In this document: positions 5,811-13,157 of the stretch, one piece after another | How the letters are laid out: each line of letters starts with the position of its first letter | Position numbering within the stretch: position 1 is the first letter of the stretch | Assembly: GCA_900617975.1 (NCBI GenBank) | Contig: UZAE01014617.1 | Location: forward strand, 1-13,157 | Source of the DNA: Rodentolepis nana | Taxonomy: Eukaryota; Platyhelminthes; Cestoda; Cyclophyllidea; Hymenolepididae | Direction of reading: 5' to 3' | DNA length: 13,157 nucleotides | Program-made: the position numbers and the translations under genes | The notes under the pieces: model-generated | The model's input: only the letters and a program-made list of their open reading frames with translations | Told to the model about the DNA's origin: nothing | The model's database searches: none

Positions 5811-8800
5811 ATGAACAAAGTGGATGAAAATTGTGAGATTTCCACGAGTGTTGTTCAAAATATTCTATGAAGCTTCCTAAAAAAATATTGCTCCGATTTC
5901 ATAAACCATCGCAAATGATACGTATTTTTTCAGATTCCTTCTAGTTATTTTCATTATTGTGCTCTAATTCCATCTAAATATCAGCATAAAATATCTATTT
6001 TTATAGAGACTACTAATCTCTTTATGAACGTTGTTTATACCAAACTTAGGTAAATGCAAAAATTAATTTAAAGCGTTTTTTGGTTTTCCCTTTGTAAGAT
6101 GCCCTTCAAAAGCGAATGCACTTTAGTTGAAATTAAAATAACGATTTCTTAAAAAAGCATAATAGTATATGTTATCATCCCTACTCCACTCATCCACATT
6201 CAAACGATTGGCGTTTCTCACCTTTGAATGTGAATTGCATTCAACTTTGCAAATTAAGCAAACGTTCTAATGCATCTTCGCGCTTTGATAAAAAAAATCA
6301 TTTTCTTATCCGCAGAGAAAATTTCTATTCCACTTAATGCTCATTGCTTACCTTTATCCCAAAATGGGCGTCAATGACTATTATTGAGTTCAAACAGGCC
6401 GAATGTCCACATATTTTAAACTCCGTGCATTATTTGGGACAATGTTTTCTTTAAATCATTTTGGGCAGCCGAATTACTTGCTTATACAAACCTAATCTGC
6501 AAGTTCAGGGCGAATCTCAATATTAAATGATGCGCAGTGAGAATGTGTGACAAGCGTAAACAAAGCGAAATGATGGCAATATTTTTCCCTTGCAAAGCTA
6601 TTGCGCAGGAGAGAGTAATATATGCATTTCATAAATGCTTTCTCGCATGGCCGACTATTTGCATAAAAATCTTCACTGAACTTTTCCAGAACAATAGGAT
6701 TAATCTCCGACACCGAAATGAAAAATAGTTCCGGTTTGGGTGAATCAATTTGATTTAAAATATACTTTTTAAACAAATACATATTAAGTATTTAGTTTCC
6801 TTCATGAAAAAAATAAAATTGCATTCCAACTAAATTTGTCATCCAGTCATTGGTGTGTAATGAATTCTAACTCAATTTAGGCCTTTTTAACTTGATACTT
6901 ATCCAATGGATTGATGCCAATTTTAACGGGATTTTTTAGCAAGAATGAAATGTCCAAATAATTAGCAGAGATTCGTTTTAAATAATTGTGGATTTATTAA
7001 AAATAAACCATAGTGCATATATTCAACAGTAGACATAGTTATTTCATTCTGTAAATAATCTATGCAATCCATAATAAATTTCCAAAAATGTCATTTATTC
7101 GAAGATGAATATTATCCTAAATTTAAAGCAATTAAAATCAGCAAGGGTCATTTTTAATGAAATATATTTATATTTCACTAAAGTTTGCATCCCAAGATGT
7201 TTAAAATTGAATAATTTTGTCTAGAAAAATATTTACTACTTTAATATTGCATTAATAAAACATGCACATTTATCATTCATTACTCTTAGTCTTAAAAACA
7301 GTTGTTTTAAATGCAAATCATGATAATATTAATAATAATTTCGCTATTTTAATCTTTAAACAATATTCTTGTTTGTAATTTTAAGAAAATAATTTTACAC
7401 AATGAGACAAGCTTTCGATCAAGTCAAATTAGAATTGTGCATATTAGTTATTTTTCAGTTCCCATTCATTAATCGATTCATATTTAAATATATTTTAGTG
7501 CGTATAAACACTTTTTTATTCGAATGCAGCAAACTTTACTTATTAATTTACCATTAAAATTTCCATCGATCTCGTCTGTTTCATCAGTTGCTATGATATA
7601 CTAGCTCATATGCTTCAAGGTCATTTTCTACATCTCATCATCAGGAAATCTTTCAGACTAAATTAGGACAAATTCACCAATGGTAATAGTAAAAATTATT
7701 GTAAAATATTTCATCACTTCCTTTAGGGTGCTTTTCTCAAACTTTCTGTTTCTCTTAATGACTTTTGGATAGTAATGATATTTCTTTACATGGATAATGG
7801 CTAAGCTAAAACTGATTTTCCATGGTATTACGAAGAAGGAAGTTACTTAATCGGGGGCCTCTTCAGAAAGGAGGGATAACAAAAATATCTATAATAACAT
7901 ATTAAAATACATTAAAAAGTGTAGAAGATTCGACATTTAGGGTAAAAGGTGAATTTTACAATATCCTTTTGTCAGTTGCACAGCTACGCACTAATTGAAC
8001 TGCAATTATTCAGACCCCAAATTGAAGATTAAAAAATATAGTCTGTATATTATGCAGAAAAATTAGCAAATTTTGCGATTGGTATCTGCTAAATGATTGG
8101 TTGTCTGACTGGCCAATAACATCAGTGTTGAGGTCTTCACTCTTTGCCTTGCATATCCAAGTGTTGGCATTGGAATCCAATAATCAATGATACAACGCAG
8201 GAGGGACAAATTCTTTATGTTACATTCAGCCTCTCTGAAGAATATTCAATTAGGTTTTAGATTGAATTCGGATTTTACTCGGCCCTTATGTAGAAGATAT
8301 CCTACACCCTTTATATCAATGTTCAATTGTACAATTTTCAGCATTTCTACACTGATTCTCAGGTGAATTCATGCTTGCAACAAACAGAGTTTCTTGATCA
8401 AATGATTTATCTATATGATCAATTGGTAAGTTCTAATATACATATTTTACAATTAATAAAACTTCAAGCAGATTTATAAGTTACCAACAATGGCATTCAT
8501 CGAATGTTCCTCACCGCCTTCATGATTTGAAAATAATCGTCACCACACATCTTCGTAAAGATTCATCAGAATTTATTTTGAATAAAGCTTATTTTTAATT
8601 AAATCTTAGAATATAATATAAATCAAAATTAAAACTTTTGTGTAGGCAAAATATGCGGCGGTGAGAAAGGATCTCAAACATTCTCCTTCTGAAAAAATAA
8701 TGACACGATCGTTTCCCTGTTGTAAACGGGCCAAATGGCGTTTTGAAAACAATGATAAATCAGTCTTATTGTTTTTGTAGTGATTTATGCCGAAAGCAAA

Positions 8801-9480
8801 AGTGTGAATAGCTAAAGGTTTTAGTAAATTTTCTGAAATGACAATGTCATTAATTTTTTAATTCATTCCAAATTATTTCGGCTCATTATGAATATTAAAT
8901 ATAAGAATTATTTGTTCATTTCCTTTCCCTGAAGATCATTATAATTATTTTAATGCCATAAATTTTGAAAACATTAGTGGAAGGGAACAATTCTAAAATA
9001 TTTTCTTAAGGTGAAAAGTCAATCCATAAGCTATATATGTTTCAATCAATAGCATTCAATGTTTTGGATTGTCCTTTCATAAAGAACTTTCAATATTTGA
9101 AGGCTCGAAATTGTGCAAAAATACCATGAATTTATACGAGATAATACTTACAAACGATTGAACGGCATGCATCCTTACCGACACGAATGCATATGGAGCC
9201 ATCTCAAGGCTGGTTTGCTGACACAGAAACTCGTTAAAAAAATTTTTCCCAATTATGCTCTATCCATTTTTCGTTAAGTTTGCAATATTTAACAATGATT
9301 CACTTAATTTAATAAATTCAAAGTCACTTACAGATTATTAAACAAATCCTTGACAACCTGGAATGAATCGAAAAAATTAATTTAGATACCGGATTTACAC
9401 TGCCAGACAAAATAGAACGGGAACGAAAAATTTAAAAAACTAATTTGATAATTAACAATTTTCTACATAAGCCTGCTTAA
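5811..9480. other. Long AT-rich non-coding stretch
   Basis: No gene or transposon could be supported. The block at about 6180-6740 is clearly less AT-rich. It holds the inverted repeat TTGAATG/CATTCAA (6224-6244), an octamer-type ATTTGCATA near 6657, and open frames on both strands that share no motif with known families. At 7615-7623 TCAAGGTCA is an exact match to an FTZ-F1-type nuclear receptor site. Around 8100-8300 and 9140-9240 composition is more mixed, but nothing is identifiable. The rest is A+T-rich and featureless. Confidence 0.5.
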
Positions 9481-9544
9481 GTTTTCTTCAAATGGCAGGG
9501 TTTATGATATTTATCATTAGCCCTTAAACTTTGACTTCAGCTTC

Positions 9545-9628
9545 CCCAAAGGTGGAGGGGGGTACATATATAGCAGTTAACTAATAGCAGTTCATTACAC
9601 CCAAAGGTGGAGGGGGGTACATATATAG
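9545..9628. repeat. Tandem duplication at the LINE coding end (55-bp period)
   Basis: A 29-bp block (CCCAAAGGTGGAGGGGGGTA then CATATATAG) occurs at 9545-9573 and again at 9600-9628. The spacer carries its own small duplication of TAGCAGTT. On the minus strand the second block codes for the protein's C-terminus. The duplication created the present TAA at 9595-9597. Before it, the frame would have run on into the tail and stopped at the TGA in AAGCTGA. Confidence 0.85.
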
Positions 9629-10118
9629 TGGTTCATTAGCTGTCTTCTTGCTTCCCAGTATCTCTGGGTTTTCGTCTTTGTCTTTAGGGCTGGACACCGA
9701 ATCAGGTGGGTCTTCTCCATTTTCTCCTGTAGATTACATAGAGGGCATGTGGGTTGAGTGTATACTCCCAATCTGTGAAGGCAATCGTGCCCGGTACGTA
9801 GCCTAAACTCACCAACGGCTTCGATTCTTGGCCAGTCGGGTATGTCGGAGAGTGTCACTGTCCACTGTTTCTCCTTTGTTCGAGCTTTAAGTTCGTTGCA
9901 CCTTGAGGCCTGGAATTCTCTCCCGATTAAGGCCTTCATTGTGTGGATAGACATTGGCCGGTCCATGCATTTCAAAATTGTTGTCTCCTTCTTAGCAACT
10001 ATGTCAGCAAGCTCATTGGCTATAATGCCACAGTGACTAGGAATCCATTGCAGGACCACTGTTTTGCCTTTCTCTCCCAGCATGCTAAAGTAAGACTCAC
10101 AAAATGTTGATTCGATAA
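9595..10118 (-). pseudogene. Truncated LINE ORF2: end of RNase H plus Cys/His motif
   Basis: From the Met at 10083 the frame gives 162 residues. LQWIPSHCGI (11-20) and NELAD (23-27) are the hallmark of the last part of a retrotransposon RNase H, which removes the RNA strand after reverse transcription. D27 is the final catalytic Asp. The other three acidic residues lie upstream and are missing. The frame is open for about a dozen codons before this Met (ESTFCESYFS), then meets a stop, so the Met is internal and not a true start. CPLC (113-116) with H126 and C130 forms C-x2-C-x9-H-x3-C, the zinc-binding motif common at the C-terminus of such LINEs. The last residues YICTPLHLWV come from the duplicated block. 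The fragment cannot be an active enzyme. Confidence 0.9.
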
Positions 10119-10125
10119 TCTTTTA

Positions 10126-10716
10126 TTATTCTGATTCGGTGCGCTATCAATAGTAAATGATAGATCAATAATTAATTCACCCACAAAAATAGGAAAAGAT
10201 ACCTTATGAAATGTTGGCATGGATTGCTTTGTGTTCTAAATTTTATTTCTCTTTCCAAGAAGATTTTGGGATTTGTTTTTGCTTCAACCCCACTCCCTCC
10301 TGTTCGGATGAGTATCTACAAAATGGTATTAATAATTTTAATATTGCTGTGTAAAATAATGGAACGAATATCAAATCTGAATAGTTGAAATGTAATCTGA
10401 AGAGTTGTTTGGAATAAATTTTAATAGCAACTGACCTTCGAGTTCCTGATTTCGGATATGTGCCAATTGGTTATCAGTTGGTAATTTTAATGCCATTCCA
10501 ATCCGCTAATGCAAAAGAACATTAATTATTTTCTAACTTTTTACCCTATTTCCACTTATGAGGTGATAATTTAAGAAACCCAATTACGAAAAATAATAAT
10601 TGAGTGTAATATTGCATGTAATAATTTTAACTAAAGGCAAATTCGATTTGACCACTACTTCTAATTTGATTCAGTAATGAAATATTTTTTTCAAATCCCA
10701 AACCTATTTATAAAAG
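10126..10716. other. AT-rich spacer, nothing recognised
   Basis: DNA between LINE copy F and short element D. A 60-codon open frame at 10206-10388 has no recognisable motif and looks incidental. No repeats or RNA genes were seen. Confidence 0.5.
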
Positions 10717-10727
10717 TATTTTCTGAC
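10717..10727. repeat. Target-site duplication, 5' side of copy D
   Basis: TATTTTCTGAC is repeated exactly at 11029-11039. Two extra bases, TC, lie between it and the first G of the element. Confidence 0.85.
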
Positions 10728-10729
10728 TC

Positions 10730-10800
10730 GGGGTGTGCGATAGACTTGCCTCTACGTGGTGCACCCTGGGAAACGTATGCTCTTACGGTAAAAAGTCTAT
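10730..10800 (+). ncRNA. HDV-like ribozyme, copy D, with catalytic C replaced
   Basis: P1 is GGGGUGU with GCACCCU (two G-U ends), P2 is AUAGACU (10740-10746) with AGUCUAU (10794-10800), P3 is GCC/GGU, L3 is UCUACGU, J1/4 is GGGAAA, and P4 is CGUA/UACG (10774-10777, 10784-10787). All helices pair. The J4/2 position that holds C in the other copies is T at 10789 (GGTAAAAA). That C is the general acid in HDV-type cleavage, so this copy is predicted to fold but not to cut. Confidence 0.78.
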
Positions 10801-11028
10801 TAACCGACAGTTAACTTTAAACTACCATCGGCCCCACTGTATGCCATATTCTGCCACTTCCACAGTACTCATCCTAAATTTTCTCTGCCTTTGCGTCTGT
10901 CTCTTTTACATCTCTAATCACTCTTCTATTCCTCACCCCTCGACTTTCTGTTACTTTGATGTTCCTTTCCCCTGTGAAGCCCGAAGTCAGCCAAAGGGCT
11001 TGTGATAACTATCAAAAATAAATAAACA
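10730..11028 (+). mobile_element. Short non-autonomous retroelement, copy D, with target-site duplication
   Basis: A full-length copy bounded by the 11-bp direct repeat TATTTTCTGAC. It runs from a ribozyme-like 5' end (10730-10800) through the CT-rich middle to a tail that ends ATCAAAAATAAATAAACA. Relative to the other copies the tail lacks about 13 bases (CGCCTGCCATTTG), either deleted later or skipped during integration. The exact duplication suggests it is the youngest datable insertion here. A 90-codon open frame (10733-11005) spans it. Its second half is in the same frame as those in copies A and B, but it starts differently, so a protein is doubtful. Confidence 0.9.
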
Positions 11029-11039
11029 TATTTTCTGAC
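11029..11039. repeat. Target-site duplication, 3' side of copy D
   Basis: TATTTTCTGAC, exact partner of 10717-10727. Confidence 0.85.
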
Positions 11040-12519
11040 GCTCACTTTGGTAGTAGAAACAAATTCATGGATCTTCCTCTGTGAGAAGGTTGGATTTCGA
11101 ACGCACTTTTATTAGACTACATTAACCAATGCCATCGGAAGTCTGCTAATTTGGTGCGCACCAACGACCTCCAGCCAGAGACTCTCTCGCTTGTTAGTCA
11201 GCATAATTTATTAATTTAGCCTTCCACCTGCTCAAAATGTATACTAATTTAGGTTACCCTAAGGAGTGTTTGTCCGCCTCTAATGAAAACAATTGTTTTT
11301 TATGAAAAACATTCCCTGCCTATTGTAGTAACAATAAAAATATCTAGCGTTTTATGCAATCACATGTGATAATTTGACTTTTCAATGGTCTGCACTTTTG
11401 AAGCTTGAATCAGTCATTTCTTTTCAAAATGCGTATTTTCAATATTTAATTAAAATACAAACTACTATACATAGTTTTTATGCAAAAGAGAACACAATTT
11501 ATTTAACAAACTTTTACTATGTAAATTATAATGCCGTTAAGAATCTTCAGAAGTAAAACAAAATGTAACGAAAAAAATATTAATAAATTTAAACCAAATT
11601 AATTCTGTATTTCTGTCAATATTTCAGAAATCATTAAACAAGTTGACATTTTTATTTCTAATTTGACTTAAATAAACCGCAATTCTCCGCTGTTTAATTG
11701 GTAGCTAATTGGAAATTAAGATTAATGTCATAGAAAAAAGTTAAAAATCAAAATAGTTAAAGTTTGTTGATTTTTACATTTATATCCCTTATTCAGAATT
11801 ATCGATTGGATTTATGGCTGACAGAGTTTTACAACTAAAGTTTTATTCACTCAAAGCTTCTTTAGTTGCTCAAACGGAAATGAAATTAATATTTAAAGTG
11901 CTTCAAAGCCGATTTGAGATTTGGTACATTATTTTTCTATAAAACATTTAGGCCAATCAAACACCTATTTGCTATATGAAATAAATTAAGTATTTGAAAA
12001 CGCGGTTGTTTTAATATAGGGGTATTTAAAGAATATTTAAATAGATTTGTAGGAAATAAGTAGGTATTTAAAAGGTCGAGAACAACTAACTTTAAATTTT
12101 TATTATAAGGAAGATTTTGGATCACATTTTTTCTGTGAAAGTTAGGTATTTTAACCTCTCAAAGTTTTGAAAGCACGATTTCACAAAAATATTTTTTTTC
12201 TGTTCTTGTTTTTTTATCAGAGGTATAAATAATTTTTTCTTATGCGCTTTTTAATAATGGAATGAAAATTATTTTGCTTATATCAAATCCATATTTGCGT
12301 GATCAATTGCTATGAAGCATACTCATAGTTGAGCATAAATTCTTCATGATTCAGTCAACTTAAACGTGATGTTCATCTTCACACGCTAGTTGAAAGATAT
12401 AACCTGTTAAGTTGAGATAAACATTTCGCTTACACTTTGCCAGAGCACAATATTTACAGCGCTAAAATTATTCTAAATTTCTCAAAATATGAGCATGGAA
12501 TATTCTTATAGTGCCTATT
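11040..12519. other. AT-rich non-coding stretch
   Basis: No gene recognised. At 11151-11164 TTGGTGCGCACCAA is a perfect 14-bp palindrome in a less AT-rich patch (11040-11190). The open frames at 11374-11556 (plus) and 12125-11937 (minus) are rich in Asn, Tyr, Ile and Leu, as expected from AT-rich noise. The rest is A+T-rich and featureless. Confidence 0.5.
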
Positions 12520-12533
12520 AACAACAACAACAA
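12520..12533. repeat. (CAA)n microsatellite
   Basis: AACAACAACAACAA, a short run of the trinucleotide repeat. Confidence 0.8.
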
Positions 12534-12606
12534 GTAGAGCCTAAATTTTACCACTTTAACCTGATAATTTGGTTATCATGGATGTGTAGGGGATTGCTAC
12601 TCTAAT

Positions 12607-12826
12607 AAAGCCTGACCGACTCAGAAATCTCTATGCCCTAAGTAAAGCCTGACTGACTTAGAAATCTCTATGGCAGATTCTACAACATCTAGCTAGACCG
12701 ACTCAGAAATCTCCATGGCAGATTCTCAAACATCTAGCTACCGGCTCAGAAATTTCTATGGCAGATTCTCCAACATCTAGCTAGGAATCAGAAATCTCTA
12801 TGGCAGATTCTCCAACCTCTAGCTAG
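12607..12826 (+). repeat. Minisatellite, about 43-bp unit, five copies
   Basis: The core TCAGAAATCTCTATGGCAGA recurs with starts at about 12621, 12658, 12703, 12746 and 12788. Spacings are 37, 45, 43 and 42. Units 2 to 5 carry ATTCTCCAACATCTAGCTAG with small changes. The first unit has a divergent second half. The units differ by a few substitutions and short indels, so the array is not very recent. Its function is unknown; it may be part of a longer unrecognised transposon. Confidence 0.88.
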
Positions 12827-12864
12827 AGAACAAGCTAAGCTATAGCCCAGCTACAGAGGATACA

Positions 12865-12940
12865 GACGTGTAGCACGGAACATTTATTCAGTAGCGGAAA
12901 ATAGACGTGTAGCATGGGATACGTTTATTCGGTACGTATG
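12865..12940 (+). repeat. Two-copy 39-bp tandem repeat
   Basis: GACGTGTAGCA starts at 12865 and again at 12904. Each is followed by a diverged GGAACATTTATTCAGTA-like stretch. The repeat lies just after the minisatellite in DNA that is less AT-rich than its surroundings (about 12830-13010), which may be the remains of one mobile element. Confidence 0.7.
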
Positions 12941-13157
12941 TTAATAGCGAAGTGTGTAGTTTGGCAAAGCGATTAGTTATCAGATAACTCTAACATAATT
13001 CGTGTGAACATTAATAGCTAAAATATTTCTGAGTAGGGTTCTATAGCAGGATTTCTATTTGGTCATTGATGATGTGTCCCACATATGTGCATGCATTCCT
13101 TTTCTCTTTTTCGTACATTTTTAAAATTTAAAAAATGAAAATTTTATCATCATCTAA
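12941..13157. other. Window end, nothing recognised
   Basis: Mixed then AT-rich DNA. No gene or repeat could be supported. Confidence 0.4.

Larger units (their letters stand above)
9484..10125 (-). mobile_element. 5'-truncated LINE, copy F (RNase H end and 3' tail)
   Basis: On the minus strand this copy starts within the RNase H domain near 10125 and ends in the tail at about 9484 (GCCATTTGAAGAAAA). The tail, from about 9544 leftward, aligns with that of copy E base for base over most of its length. Ending part-way into the coding region is the usual result of incomplete reverse transcription. The left breakpoint is estimated from where protein similarity fades (ESTFCESYFSML), just after an in-frame TAA near 10124. 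No clear target-site duplication was found. Copies E and F together show the two ends of one family; the middle is absent from this window. Confidence 0.85.

Noticed and set aside
6492..6782. 96-codon minus-strand and 63-codon plus-strand overlapping frames
   Set aside because: No domain or motif was recognised, they are open on both strands over the same bases, and there are no splice or poly(A) signals that favour one.
7615..7623. TCAAGGTCA as a functional FTZ-F1/ERR binding site
   Set aside because: A single 9-bp match in 13 kb is not enough to claim function without a nearby promoter or conservation.
9842..10036. 64-codon plus-strand frame
   Set aside because: It lies antisense to the RNase H fragment, whose motifs are clear on the other strand.
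10020..10220. 66-codon minus-strand frame
   Set aside because: It overlaps the RNase H fragment in another frame and runs into flanking DNA; it has no motif.
11092..11102. B-box-like GTTCGAAATCC on the minus strand, as part of a tRNA or tRNA-derived SINE
   Set aside because: The flanking bases do not form a T-stem, and the only A-box candidate upstream is poor. No cloverleaf can be drawn.

Overview
The window reads as intergenic or intronic DNA from an AT-rich animal genome. An arthropod, most likely a spider or other chelicerate, is my guess from the style of the retrotransposon proteins; I could not search this. There are no prokaryotic-type genes. What can be recognised is mostly retrotransposon debris plus one possible terminal exon of a host gene.

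Layout. 1-495 holds two copies of a short non-autonomous retroelement (about 270-320 nt), placed tail to tail around an ambiguous base at 223. 1066-1787 (minus) is an internally deleted LINE: 5' end, endonuclease fragment, then 3' tail, flanked by an imperfect target-site duplication. 2520-2839 (minus) is a third short element. 2840-9480 is long AT-rich DNA in which the only gene-like item is a candidate last exon at 5635-5710 (plus) with polyadenylation signals. 9484 to about 10125 (minus) is a 5'-truncated LINE copy carrying the end of the RNase H domain, a zinc-knuckle-like Cys/His motif and the 3' tail. 10730-11028 (plus) is a fourth short element with an 11-bp target-site duplication. 12607-12826 is a minisatellite of about 43 bp, followed by a two-copy 39-bp repeat.

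The main discovery is at the 5' ends of these elements. The first ~72 nt fold as a nested double pseudoknot with the full architecture of an HDV-like self-cleaving ribozyme: P1 7 bp, P2 7-8 bp, P3 3 bp, an L3 loop like that of HDV, a GG-rich J1/4, a P4 hairpin, and J4/2 with C followed by A's. The same fold, with compensatory changes, occurs at the 5' end of the LINE copy, where the target-site duplication abuts the predicted cleavage position exactly. LINE and short element also share their 3' tail. I therefore infer a LINE with a 5' ribozyme, an EEP endonuclease and a C-terminal RNase H, plus a short parasite that borrowed both of its ends. This resembles the relation of trypanosomatid SIDER/NART elements to ingi/L1Tc.
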